The translations under genes were made by a program, and so were the position numbers. A stretch of DNA of 64,000 bases from Rickettsiales bacterium (lineage in GTDB: Bacteria; Bacteroidota; Bacteroidia; Cytophagales; Cyclobacteriaceae): positions 22,210-86,209 of the forward strand of contig PBTY01000054.1 in the NCBI GenBank assembly GCA_002729235.1, read 5' to 3'. The notes under the pieces are model-generated. The model saw only the letters and a program-made list of their open reading frames with translations. It was not told the DNA's origin and made no database searches. Positions 8,522-15,424 of the stretch are shown in pieces. The stretch's first letter is position 1. The number at the start of each line of letters is the position of its first letter.

Positions 8522-8840
8522 TGGTCCTATTTTTTGATTCTTCCTTTAATAAAAACTCCAGTTGGTCCAGCCTACTATTCCAGAAGGCTTTGTACTGGTT
8601 GATCCAGTCCGCGAGTTCCTTCAATGCCTGGGGCCTGACTTGGCATATACGCTCTCTTCCTCTGGATTCAATAGAAATAACCCCACACTCCTCAAGTACT
8701 TTGACATGTTTAGAAATCGCCGGCCTGCTGATGTCAAAGTTCTCAGCGAGATCATTTAGACGCATACTTCTTCTCGAAAGCATATGTACTATGGATCGCC
8801 GTGTTGGGTCCGCTACTCCTACAAAAACATCTCTAGACAT
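8514..8840 (-). CDS. ArsR-family winged-helix transcriptional repressor
   Basis: This ArsR/SmtB-type repressor has 108 aa from the chosen ATG at 8840-8838. The N-terminus VFVGVADPTRRSIVHML leads into the winged helix, with the recognition helix in NFDISRPAISKHVKVLEECGVI and the wing at IESRGRERICQV. It lacks the CVC metal-binding motif, as expected for the AHSA1-linked branch (PFxxxADPTRR type). A longer frame begins at 8876, but that extension would be encoded by the operator and promoter, so the internal ATG is preferred. It is probably autoregulated through the two palindromes just upstream. Confidence 0.9.
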   Translation of the reverse strand: MSRDVFVGVADPTRRSIVHMLSRRSMRLNDLAENFDISRPAISKHVKVLEECGVISIESRGRERICQVRPQALKELADWINQYKAFWNSRLDQLEFLLKEESKNRTNE

Positions 8841-8845
8841 AACAT

Positions 8846-8899
8846 GTAACCATTTAGTTACAAGTATACGATACACATGTTATGTAACCAAATAGTTAC
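8846..8899 (-). promoter_or_regulatory. Promoter with two ArsR-type operator palindromes
   Basis: Two copies of a palindrome GTAAC-N6-GTTAC lie at 8846-8861 (GTAACCATTTAGTTAC) and 8884-8899 (GTAACCAAATAGTTAC), 38 bp centre to centre. On the minus strand TTTG (8892-8889) lies inside the distal copy. TATACTTG (8868-8861) adjoins the proximal copy, with 20 bp between them, which fits the Bacteroidota TTTG-N19/21-TAnnTTTG promoter. Transcription would start inside the proximal operator, about 14 nt before the ATG. Binding to both sites would block the promoter. Confidence 0.65.
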
Positions 8900-8963
8900 T
8901 AATTAATTTTAAGTACTCTGCTCCCAGCGATTTAATCGGATCATATATTTGCCAAAAAAATAA

Positions 8964-9261
8964 ATGCTTAAAACACCAATAGGACGTCTCCGACTTATTG
9001 CCTACCTCGAAGGAATCAGGTTTCCTCCTCTTTGCAATCACCATGCCTCTCAAGTACATCTACGGTTATCGAGAACCCAACCTATATGTCGGAATGACTC
9101 ACGGGTGGCTATTTATCATGTACATTGCCCTGTGTATACAGTGCATATTGCTTTATGATTGGAAGTTTAAAGATGCCTTTCTTGCTTTGATTGCATCATT
9201 AATTCCCTTCGGCACATTTTATGCTGATCATAAAATCTTCAAAACCACGAAAATCACTTAA
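8964..9261 (+). pseudogene. DUF3817 integral membrane protein gene broken by a +1 frameshift
   Basis: Two overlapping frames together encode one DUF3817 protein. The first (from ATG 8964) gives GRLRLIAYLEGI, the family's N-terminus. The second continues with FLLFAITMPLKYIYGY, GMTHGWLFIMYIAL and two further hydrophobic segments, ending at 9261. The frames join if one G of the GG at 9019-9020 is removed: GGA-ATC-AGT-TTC then reads GISF, which is what the family has. The intact product would be about 98 aa with three membrane helices. Since the rest is well preserved, this is either a recent mutation or a sequencing/assembly error at that position. The function of DUF3817 proteins is unknown. 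Confidence 0.8.
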
Positions 9262-9382
9262 TTCATTCATCCAGCAAATCACCCAATTCAACGGCTTTTT
9301 ATATTATTTCATCCGGAATTAGATGTGATTAATACAATTTTTTCTATCTTTATTACCATCAGCATTAAAGACAAGAAAAATC

Positions 9383-9538
9383 ATGAACAGATTATTGAAT
9401 TTATTCGGAGCAAAGTCCAAGTTTATCGTCAAATTCAGTGAAGAGATGAACAGTTATGTTGTGATCAAAAGAGATCAGGGAATTCTCTATGCCGGCCCTA
9501 AAGCCCAGTGCCAATTCTTTGTACAACAGCATAGTTAA
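9383..9538 (+). CDS. Small hypothetical protein, 51 aa
   Basis: This short ORF runs from ATG 9383 to TAA 9538. The product starts MNRLLNLFGAKSKF, then has SEEMNSYVVIKRDQGILYAGPKAQ split over two likely beta strands, and ends CQFFVQQHS. The composition is protein-like, with alternating hydrophobic residues. It has its own downstream hairpin and fills a gap between two unrelated genes, which supports a real small gene. No family was recognised. Confidence 0.5.
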   Translation: MNRLLNLFGAKSKFIVKFSEEMNSYVVIKRDQGILYAGPKAQCQFFVQQHS

Positions 9539-9546
9539 TAAGAATA

Positions 9547-9587
9547 CCTAGATCAGTTAGGCAATTCTCCTAAATCATTGATCTAGG
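9547..9587 (+). terminator. Nested hairpin, possible terminator of the 51-aa gene
   Basis: CCTAGATCA (9547-9555) pairs with TGATCTAGG (9579-9587), and an inner TTAGG (9557-9561) pairs with CCTAA (9569-9573). The structure begins 9 bp after the stop of the 51-aa gene. A short T-run follows only after about 15 nt, so efficient intrinsic termination is uncertain. Confidence 0.45.
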
Positions 9588-9651
9588 CAATTCGCTCTTA
9601 CATTTTTGTTGTACATGCATCAAATTAGCTTAATAATTAAAATGCATATTT

Positions 9652-9783
9652 ATGGAGAATTCAGAAAAAACAGAAGATTTTCTGGGTCTCACATTCAAGC
9701 AACGCACTCAAATCAGAACCGTTTTGATTTGGATGGATTGTGTAATGATGCTCGGAATTTCTATGATGATCATTTTAGACTAA
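9652..9783 (+). CDS. Possible 43-aa single-pass membrane protein
   Basis: This short ORF starts at ATG 9652 and ends at TAA 9781-9783. It encodes an acidic N-terminus (MENSEKTEDFLGL), a basic stretch (FKQRTQIR) and then one hydrophobic segment rich in Met, Ile and Val to the end. That layout is typical of small membrane proteins. A longer overlapping frame (9606-9839) has a disordered His/Asn-rich composition and looks spurious. There is no homology evidence, so this is only a candidate. Confidence 0.3.
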   Translation: MENSEKTEDFLGLTFKQRTQIRTVLIWMDCVMMLGISMMIILD

Positions 9784-9810
9784 GCCATCATACCAGCTTT
9801 AAGTTTTATA

Positions 9811-10662
9811 CTAAAACAAACTCATCTGATCTTCATTAGGCTTATCAAATACTAACTCAGGAAATTTCTTTTCTTCCCAACACTCCTTATCATTCAGCGA
9901 AATACGAGATTTTCCGTGCTGCTCAAAAAGCTTCTTCACTGGATATGCCTCCAGATTACTATCAGGATATACTTTAACTTCTTTCAATAGTTGTTCTGAA
10001 GTCAGGTCTACATTCAGCCAGGCGTGCTTCATTTCGTCATCCATCATCGCCAACTGCCTGGGCCCTTCACTTGCTTTCGGTTTGTTATGGACCCTATCGC
10101 ATAAAGTATTTGCATCTGTGGTGATCAAGCTCACTGTATCTCTACTCTCTGCCCCTGATTTACTCTGCCAATGCCTCCAAATTCCAGCTACAAACATTGG
10201 CTCATCATCTTTACGCCTGATCAGGAAATTATAGGAGTTTTTGCCCTGCCAATGCCAATCAAAATAAGCATCCAGCATAACAATACATCTTCGCTCAACA
10301 GCAGATCTATAAAATGGGTTTTCAAGGTCTCTATTAAGCTTATCGTTAAACATTGTCTCATTAAAGAGCGTCTCAATTCTGGAATTCAAATACCTCGCAG
10401 AATAACGCTGCTGATACTGATCTAAATCTTTAATGAAATGAGGCATTAAACCCCAATGATAGAATTGAATATTTTTTGGATCCTCTGCGGTTAAAACCGG
10501 TAGTTTTCTATGATCAAATGCTGTGGTATGATAAACGGGACCCTCAGATTTAACAAACACTTCTAACTGCTTCTCCAGCTTATCAATTTCAGAAGTGGTT
10601 TCTCCGATATGTTCTGCATACTTCTTAACCTTCTTGGTCAGATAACTCACATCATAGCACAT
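9811..10662 (-). CDS. SRAP-domain protein (YedK/HMCES-like abasic-site processing)
   Basis: This 283-aa SOS-response-associated peptidase family protein would crosslink to abasic sites in single-stranded DNA through its N-terminal Cys. C2 follows the initiator Met directly (MCYDV), as required. N93, R95 and E97 lie in NSRIET, and a His (H192) is kept in VHNKPK. The usual catalytic Glu region (GFYEW in relatives) reads DAYFDWHW here, so the Glu appears as Asp (D135). The HNRMPVIL region is also altered, to HNKPKASEGPRQLAMM. The family is clear, but the altered residues may change the proteolysis-like or crosslink-reversal step. The gene stands alone. Confidence 0.87.
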   Translation of the reverse strand: MCYDVSYLTKKVKKYAEHIGETTSEIDKLEKQLEVFVKSEGPVYHTTAFDHRKLPVLTAEDPKNIQFYHWGLMPHFIKDLDQYQQRYSARYLNSRIETLFNETMFNDKLNRDLENPFYRSAVERRCIVMLDAYFDWHWQGKNSYNFLIRRKDDEPMFVAGIWRHWQSKSGAESRDTVSLITTDANTLCDRVHNKPKASEGPRQLAMMDDEMKHAWLNVDLTSEQLLKEVKVYPDSNLEAYPVKKLFEQHGKSRISLNDKECWEEKKFPELVFDKPNEDQMSLF

Positions 10663-10727
10663 AACTAAGTATTAAATTCCTGAATGGAATATACAAAATT
10701 CATTAGGAAATCACGTTAGGTCAATTG

Positions 10728-10735
10728 TACATTTG
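10728..10735 (+). promoter_or_regulatory. TAnnTTTG -7 element before the 112-aa gene
   Basis: TACATTTG matches the Bacteroidota -7 consensus TAnnTTTG exactly and lies 37 bp before ATG 10773, which gives a plausible short leader. No clear TTTG sits at the expected -33 distance, so support is limited. Confidence 0.3.
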
Positions 10736-10772
10736 CTATTATAATTAGCAATTACTAATTATTTTAGTTTAA

Positions 10773-11111
10773 ATGAAAATTGAGCCTGGATATTATAAAG
10801 TAAGAGTGAAAAAAGGGTACTTTGGACAAACCACCTACCATTATTTACGGGTATTCATTAAGAATAAAACAAAGTACATCCAGCTAGACCATGGACTTCC
10901 TCAAAAAGCAGAAGACAATGAGGAAGGCATTATTCAGGATTACATTATAGTAAAAAAGCTCACAAGACCTATTGAAATCAACAAAGTGCAGGTGATGATC
11001 AAATGGAAGGATGAGGATGGGGATTCCTTCGAAATGGGAGCAAGAAACAGCTATGTATTAGATAGAATATTTAAGCTTTTTCCAAGACTGAAAAAAGCTT
11101 TTGATTCCTGA
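10773..11111 (+). CDS. Conserved-looking hypothetical protein, 112 aa
   Basis: This small, basic, soluble protein has no signal peptide or membrane segment. It opens MKIEPGYYKVRVKKGYFG with alternating hydrophobic residues, contains YHYLRVFIKNKTKYIQLDHG and later VQVMIKWKDEDGDSF, and ends in an amphipathic helix (RIFKLFPRLKKAF). The strand-rich pattern suggests a small beta-barrel or SH3/OB-like fold. No family was recognised. Its stop codon abuts that of the convergent EF-hand gene without a gap. Confidence 0.6.
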   Translation: MKIEPGYYKVRVKKGYFGQTTYHYLRVFIKNKTKYIQLDHGLPQKAEDNEEGIIQDYIIVKKLTRPIEINKVQVMIKWKDEDGDSFEMGARNSYVLDRIFKLFPRLKKAFDS

Positions 11112-11699
11112 TTAATCTTCCCAGTTGCCAAATATCCAGTTACCTGGCTGATTGGCATCATCAGAAACTAGAAACATTTCAAAAGAGTGCAACAATTCGT
11201 TTCTTGACAGCTTATCATCCTTATTCAAATCAAGTTTTAGAAAGGCCTTTGCTGAATATTTGATATCAATACCATAGACCACAAACATATCTACATACTC
11301 ATCTGTAGAAATATATCCATCATGATTGTCATCAAACAAATCAAAAAGGAATCCAATAATGAATTCTTCAAACTCCTCTTTATACTCCTCATCATCATTA
11401 TTGATGATTTTCTTATCAATAAAATCAATCCATTCTTGCTGCGAGATTACTTGCTTATTCTCATGAGAAATGGCATTTAGCAACGTATGGAAAAATTTAG
11501 CAGATTTTTTCGCTAGAAAAACGTGCTTCTCTCCTCCTGCCTCATATCCCAAACCCATCCGAATTCTTTCAGCAATTTCCGAGAAATCTTCAGCCTGTAG
11601 GAAGCCATTCTTGTGCGAATCTAACAACTCGAAAAAATGAACTATTTTTTTCTTTTGAACGTCAGATAACATATATCTAGGGTTAACAACTGGTTTCAA
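11112..11699 (-). CDS. Cytoplasmic EF-hand calcium-binding protein
   Basis: This 195-aa protein has three recognisable EF-hand loops: residues 27-38 (DSHKNGFLQAED), 123-134 (DDNHDGYISTDE) and 157-168 (DLNKDDKLSRNE). The first ends in Asp instead of the usual Glu. A degenerate fourth hand may lie around residues 79-90. The C-terminus PGNWIFGNWED resembles the tail of calerythrin/sarcoplasmic calcium-binding-like bacterial EF proteins. There is no signal peptide, so it probably buffers or senses Ca2+ in the cytoplasm. It converges with the 112-aa gene; the upstream gene is divergent with a short gap. Confidence 0.88.
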   Translation of the reverse strand: MKPVVNPRYMLSDVQKKKIVHFFELLDSHKNGFLQAEDFSEIAERIRMGLGYEAGGEKHVFLAKKSAKFFHTLLNAISHENKQVISQQEWIDFIDKKIINNDDEEYKEEFEEFIIGFLFDLFDDNHDGYISTDEYVDMFVVYGIDIKYSAKAFLKLDLNKDDKLSRNELLHSFEMFLVSDDANQPGNWIFGNWED

Positions 11700-11754
11700 T
11701 TAACCTTGCAAAATAAAAGTTTTTCTGCAAGCAAGTTCAAATTTGATAAAAATT

Positions 11755-12057
11755 ATGGAATATCAAGACAAATATTTACCTGTTGATCTGGATTTCACCG
11801 ATAGAGTGGAAAAAAAGTGTCTTGAGAGAACTTTTGGAAAAATTCACTTCTATAATTTCTCAGAAGAAATTGATCAAATAGAAGGTGTCATCACTAAAGT
11901 TACTGATGAAAAAGGAATCTTTCTAGTCATTGACCACCAGCAACGCATCAGGCTAGATAAAATAATCACTTTGCATGGCACTCCCGGACCTGCCTATGCA
12001 ATATATGAGAGGCATGCCAATGTCTGCCTCACCTGTGAAGACTTAGATCAATTCTAA
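11755..12057 (+). CDS. Rof-like (Rho-binding antiterminator-like) small protein
   Basis: The protein has 100 aa from the ATG at 11755 (an in-frame TTG at 11743 would add four residues). It opens MEYQDKYLPVDLDFTDRVEKKCLERT, continues in strands, and contains RIRLDKIITLHG. That layout, with a YxP-x-FxDxLE-like start, a beta-rich core and an (I/L)RLDKI motif, resembles Rof/YaeO proteins, which bind and inhibit Rho. The C-terminal 30 residues (AIYERHANVCLTCEDLDQF) are extra relative to short Rof proteins. The link is by motif memory only, so an unrelated small beta-barrel protein is possible. Confidence 0.45.
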   Translation: MEYQDKYLPVDLDFTDRVEKKCLERTFGKIHFYNFSEEIDQIEGVITKVTDEKGIFLVIDHQQRIRLDKIITLHGTPGPAYAIYERHANVCLTCEDLDQF

Positions 12058-12229
12058 TTACCAATGAAATAGCTATTTATTTATGCATTAAATAATTTTA
12101 TCATCAAATAATTAACGATTCATTAATAAATGAAATAAAAACCAGCATATATTGAAATACAATCAATAAACGTATACTAGTAAATTATTGCTGGCGAAAA
12201 CAATTCAGAATGTAGATAGATTCTTTTAG

Positions 12230-12237
12230 TAGCTTTG
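12230..12237 (+). promoter_or_regulatory. TAnnTTTG -7 element before the YdeI-like gene
   Basis: TAGCTTTG matches the Bacteroidota -7 consensus and lies 18 bp before ATG 12256. The rest of the 198-bp gap (12058-12255) is very AT-rich and holds no other structure that I could see. A good -33 TTTG is missing. Confidence 0.3.
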
Positions 12238-12255
12238 ATCCCCACTAGTTAATAT

Positions 12256-12783
12256 ATGCGGTTTACCACCTCTCTAAATAAGTTTACAGAATCCAATGCA
12301 AGTGTTTACGCGCTTCACTTTCCAGTCCCTCTGGAAATAGCAGAGCCCTTTATTGATGGAGAAAATAGACGCATTAAATGTACTATCAACAACACACACA
12401 CTATATCTAGTGGATTGATGCCTTTCAAAGAGTATTGGTACATACTAGTCAATCAATCACTACAAAAAGAACTTCAGATAGAAGTTGGTGACTCTGTAGA
12501 GTTATTAATTGAAAAGGATGAATCTAAATATGGGATGGATATGCCTGTAGAGTTAGAAACAATCCTCGATCAAGATAAGCTTGCCAGTGAATTCTTCCAT
12601 GACCTCACTCCTGGTAAGCAGCGCAATCTCATCTATATTATTAGTAAAGTAAAAAACACTGACAGCAGAATAAACAAAGCTTTAGCCATCATTGACCATC
12701 TCACAGAACGAAACGGAAAGCTTGATTTCAAGCTTTTGAATGAAAAAATCAAGGAGTATAATCAAAGAGGCAAATTAAAATAG
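12256..12783 (+). CDS. DUF1905 plus YdeI/OmpD-associated domain protein
   Basis: This is a 175-aa two-part protein. Residues about 1-95 form the DUF1905 beta-barrel-like domain (FPVPLEIAEPFIDGENRRIKCTIN; LVNQSLQKELQIEVGDSVEL). Residues about 120-160 carry the YdeI-type helical motif LTPGKQRNLIYIISKVKN followed by SRINKALAIIDHL. Proteins of this type occur widely in Bacteroidota and have been called bacteriocin-protection-like, but their activity is not firmly established. The PhzF-like gene begins 1 bp after its stop, so the two form an operon. Confidence 0.8.
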   Translation: MRFTTSLNKFTESNASVYALHFPVPLEIAEPFIDGENRRIKCTINNTHTISSGLMPFKEYWYILVNQSLQKELQIEVGDSVELLIEKDESKYGMDMPVELETILDQDKLASEFFHDLTPGKQRNLIYIISKVKNTDSRINKALAIIDHLTERNGKLDFKLLNEKIKEYNQRGKLK

Positions 12784-12784
12784 T

Positions 12785-13588
12785 ATGCGAGAATTCGATT
12801 TCGAAACCTACAGAGTATTTACAAACCTAAAAGAACAGTGTTTTGGAAACACCAGCAGTGTTGTTTTCCTACATTCATCCATGGAGGTTTCTCGAATGAA
12901 ACGTATTGCTGCAGACTTCTGGCAACCTGCAACTACATTTCTATGGAAAGAGGCTGGCAGCTGGAAAGTAAGATGGTTTGCTCCGGACGAAGAAATTCAA
13001 CTTTGTGGACATGGATCACTGGCTGCCGTGGCATTTATTCATGACAATTTTGAGCCTGCTGATGAAATCATTCTTCATGCTACAAAAACCAAAATCAAGG
13101 GAGGTAAATACAATGACAACAAATGTTATATTGAGTTAGATGGTTTTGATGTAGTAAGAGAGTTAGATATTCCAGCAACTCTAAAAGAAGCACTTGGGAT
13201 TCCCGTTTTGGCATTCTATGAAACAGGTAATAAAAGCATTGTACTTACAGATACTGAGCAAAGTGTAGCCAATATGAAACCTAATTTCCAATTATTGAGA
13301 ACGATGGAAACCTTCGGATATGTGGTAACTGCACCCTCCAATAATGAAGAACTCGATTTTGTAAGTAGGACTCTGGTACCGCATGTGCACCAACTTGAAG
13401 ACCCGGCCACAGGATCATCTCATGCAGCCCTGGTTCCTTTTTGGAGTAAAAAGCTTGGTAAAAAACATCTAAAAAGCAGACAGCTAAGTCAACGAGGTGG
13501 TAGCTTTTGCGCTGATTACCTGGGTAAAAAAGTGAAGCTATATGGGGCTTATCAGAAACTCAATAAAGGTGCAATCTGCTCATTCTGA
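12785..13588 (+). CDS. PhzF-family epimerase/isomerase-like protein, catalytic Glu apparently lost
   Basis: This 267-aa protein has the diaminopimelate-epimerase-like two-lobe fold of PhzF. Diagnostic segments are FGNTSSVVFL (about residues 20-29), RWFAPDEEIQLCGHGSLA and, in the second lobe, QLEDPATGSSHAALVPFW plus QRGGSF. In characterised PhzF the catalytic Glu lies in an SETxF motif; the matching place here reads PATTF, which puts Ala49 at that position. It may therefore be a binding or non-canonical enzyme rather than a DHHA isomerase. No other phenazine genes are present. The 3' end overlaps the convergent DUF3108 gene by 9 bp. Confidence 0.88.
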   Translation: MREFDFETYRVFTNLKEQCFGNTSSVVFLHSSMEVSRMKRIAADFWQPATTFLWKEAGSWKVRWFAPDEEIQLCGHGSLAAVAFIHDNFEPADEIILHATKTKIKGGKYNDNKCYIELDGFDVVRELDIPATLKEALGIPVLAFYETGNKSIVLTDTEQSVANMKPNFQLLRTMETFGYVVTAPSNNEELDFVSRTLVPHVHQLEDPATGSSHAALVPFWSKKLGKKHLKSRQLSQRGGSFCADYLGKKVKLYGAYQKLNKGAICSF

Positions 13589-14374
13589 AACAATAAGCTC
13601 CTGACCTCTTACTTCATAACTCTTTAATTCACACCTTACTTTACCTATTTTCATTTGAGCTTCAATAAGTAAAGGGATCCCCAATCCATCTTTTTCAAGT
13701 ATGTACACGGTAACTGCTTTCTCTTCAGGGAAGGTTTTGGAAACAGGGAATAACCCATAGTATTTCTTCACTTTCACCTTTTCTCCATTGAACTTAATCT
13801 TATCCTCTCCCCCATATTCCATTCCAAAGTTGTATAGTTTCTTATGCCAGTAGGTCTTGAACATTAAGGAATCTCCTTTCTTGAATTTTTGACCAAGCTG
13901 ACTTCTGAGATACATATAAGTCCCATGTAAATCGTAAGTATTGGAGGTCAAATCCACGTCGAACGTCTGCATACCAGTGCCCTTGTCATGTTCTATTTCC
14001 TTTACATAAGTCTTCATCGCTTTGTAATCAAAGACATTCCACTGGTCAGACTTGCCATCACGTTCATCTAGATGCTTCTCTGATTCAATGGTTTTATAGT
14101 TTTCTACTGAAACCAGTCCTGAATACCTATTTTCAATCCCTGCAAGCCAGCTAAACAATCCGACAGTACCTGCTTCCACATTGGTATAGTAATGTGATTT
14201 ACCATTTTTATATACGAGGCTGTCACCTAAATTCATGGATGCTTCTCCCAATGCTAACCACCCATAATGAATCTTGAAAGTAATTTTTTCTCCCAGAGGA
14301 AATACCGCCTTTCCTTGTGAAAAAGAGATATTAAAGGAAAAAACAAGCAATAATGTAGTCGTAAGTTTTCTCAT
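13580..14374 (-). CDS. DUF3108-containing secreted protein
   Basis: This 264-aa protein has a cleavable signal peptide (MRKLTTTLLLVFSFNISFSQG, cut after about residue 20). The mature start FPLGEKITFKIHYGWLALGEA is the DUF3108 signature, followed by a beta-rich body with SHYYTNVEAGTVGLFSWLAG, KYYGLFPVSKTFPEE and a final strand. The family is periplasmic or outer-membrane-associated and of unknown function; a lipocalin-like barrel is likely. It is monocistronic on the minus strand, with a divergent DUF3820 gene upstream. Confidence 0.85.
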   Translation of the reverse strand: MRKLTTTLLLVFSFNISFSQGKAVFPLGEKITFKIHYGWLALGEASMNLGDSLVYKNGKSHYYTNVEAGTVGLFSWLAGIENRYSGLVSVENYKTIESEKHLDERDGKSDQWNVFDYKAMKTYVKEIEHDKGTGMQTFDVDLTSNTYDLHGTYMYLRSQLGQKFKKGDSLMFKTYWHKKLYNFGMEYGGEDKIKFNGEKVKVKKYYGLFPVSKTFPEEKAVTVYILEKDGLGIPLLIEAQMKIGKVRCELKSYEVRGQELIVSE

Positions 14375-14450
14375 TAGTTATAAATACTAATTCATCTTTG
14401 GAGTGTTTTGCAAAAACCAGGCCTAAATTCGTAAGCGCAATAAAACACCT

Positions 14451-14663
14451 ATGGACCCACAGATATTAATTAGCCTGACCACTTACAAAATGCCATTTGG
14501 CAAATATAAAGGAACGCTAATTTGCGACTTACCTGAACACTACCTGGTATGGTTCAAAAGCAAAGGATTCCCGGAAGGGAAACTAGGAATGCTTTTAAAC
14601 ACCATGTACGAAATTAGGCTTAATGGGTTAGAACACATCATCAAGACCATCCGAAAATCTTAA
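14451..14663 (+). CDS. DUF3820 family small protein
   Basis: This 70-aa cytoplasmic protein contains KMPFGKYKGTLICDLPEHYLVWF followed by KGFPEGKLGMLLNTMYEI. The MPFGKYKG...P..YL.WF motif defines DUF3820 (putative quorum-sensing-regulated virulence factor fold), and the protein is close to the usual family length of about 70 residues. The molecular role is unknown. It is a single gene divergent from the DUF3108 gene. Confidence 0.87.
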   Translation: MDPQILISLTTYKMPFGKYKGTLICDLPEHYLVWFKSKGFPEGKLGMLLNTMYEIRLNGLEHIIKTIRKS

Positions 14664-14799
14664 AAAGATTTAAACTCATCGCTGAATAATTCGGTTCTAA
14701 CTAATAATTACTCTCTTCAGGTAAGGTTTTTGTGAATTTTACGTTCCATATATGAACTTGAGTATTTTTTGTGAGTCAAATCAGTTATAGAATATAGTT

Positions 14800-15336
14800 A
14801 TGAGAAAGATGTGTTTGTGGGTGGTAATGGCAGGCTCGAGTATTTTAGGGTTAGCACAGAGTAATGAATCCGCCTCAATTGGAGAGGCTATTGATAATCT
14901 GACTTCTAAATGGGATTCGGAAGCTAAGTCGCTAAGAACCTATGATGGGCTTATTAAGTTTTGCGATGACCAAGAATACCGTTTCGGCTTGATTGAAATG
15001 CTCAATGAAGTTCATCATTATGATTCTGTTTTGTACGACCGACTCACCAAAGCCCAGCGATACAATCACAGTAAGGAAATCGAAAAAACATTGAAGGATA
15101 TCTCCAAATTTGAGAAAGATTACAGCATGAAGGACCTCATACATTTTCTACATAGTGAGTGTGTAGAAAAAAATAAAATTGAGAAAAATGCCGCTGAATT
15201 AAGAAATGATATTGGAGAAAACTCTTATGATGGTCAAGTGTATTTAATTGAAGTAGAATTAAATAAATACATTAAGCACATCACTAAAAGAGTGGATATT
15301 ATAAGAGATCATGTACATCATTTACACTTAGAATAG
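14800..15336 (+). CDS. Small secreted helical hypothetical protein, 178 aa
   Basis: A signal peptide (MRKMCLWVVMAGSSILGLAQ) precedes an all-helical, highly charged body. The body has His/Asp/Glu-rich helices such as EVHHYDSVLYDRLTKAQRYNH and KEIEKTLKDISKFEKDY, and ends in RDHVHHLHLE. No domain was recognised. It is followed by a strong bidirectional terminator and is probably monocistronic. The His-rich tail might bind metal, but that is a guess. Confidence 0.65.
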   Translation: MRKMCLWVVMAGSSILGLAQSNESASIGEAIDNLTSKWDSEAKSLRTYDGLIKFCDDQEYRFGLIEMLNEVHHYDSVLYDRLTKAQRYNHSKEIEKTLKDISKFEKDYSMKDLIHFLHSECVEKNKIEKNAAELRNDIGENSYDGQVYLIEVELNKYIKHITKRVDIIRDHVHHLHLE

Positions 15337-15377
15337 TGTTCTCCTAATAGCTAAAATGAGAATGAATATAAATAACA

Positions 15378-15410
15378 AGAAAGGCAGCCAGTCGGCTGCC
15401 TTTCTGTTTT
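15378..15410. terminator. Strong bidirectional intrinsic terminator
   Basis: A perfect 12-bp stem (AGAAAGGCAGCC, 15378-15389, with GGCTGCCTTTCT, 15394-15405) encloses a 4-nt loop and is followed by GTTTT. It sits between the 3' ends of the 178-aa gene (+) and the giant adhesin gene (-), 15 bp beyond the latter's stop, so it can serve both. Confidence 0.92.
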
Positions 15411-15424
15411 ACAATTACTTGTGA

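Noticed and set aside
8521..8895. 124-aa frame on the + strand opposite the ArsR gene
   Set aside because: It is antisense to a clear ArsR protein and covers its operator; the composition is Ser/Leu-rich as expected for a shadow frame.
9606..9839. 77-aa frame on the + strand
   Set aside because: His/Asn/Phe-rich with no strand or helix pattern, and it overlaps the SRAP gene's 3' end. The shorter 43-aa frame within it has more protein-like features.
14655..14671. AAATCTT/AAGATTT hairpin at the end of the DUF3820 gene
   Set aside because: The stem is short and AT-only, overlaps the stop codon and has no T-run, so it is not a credible terminator.
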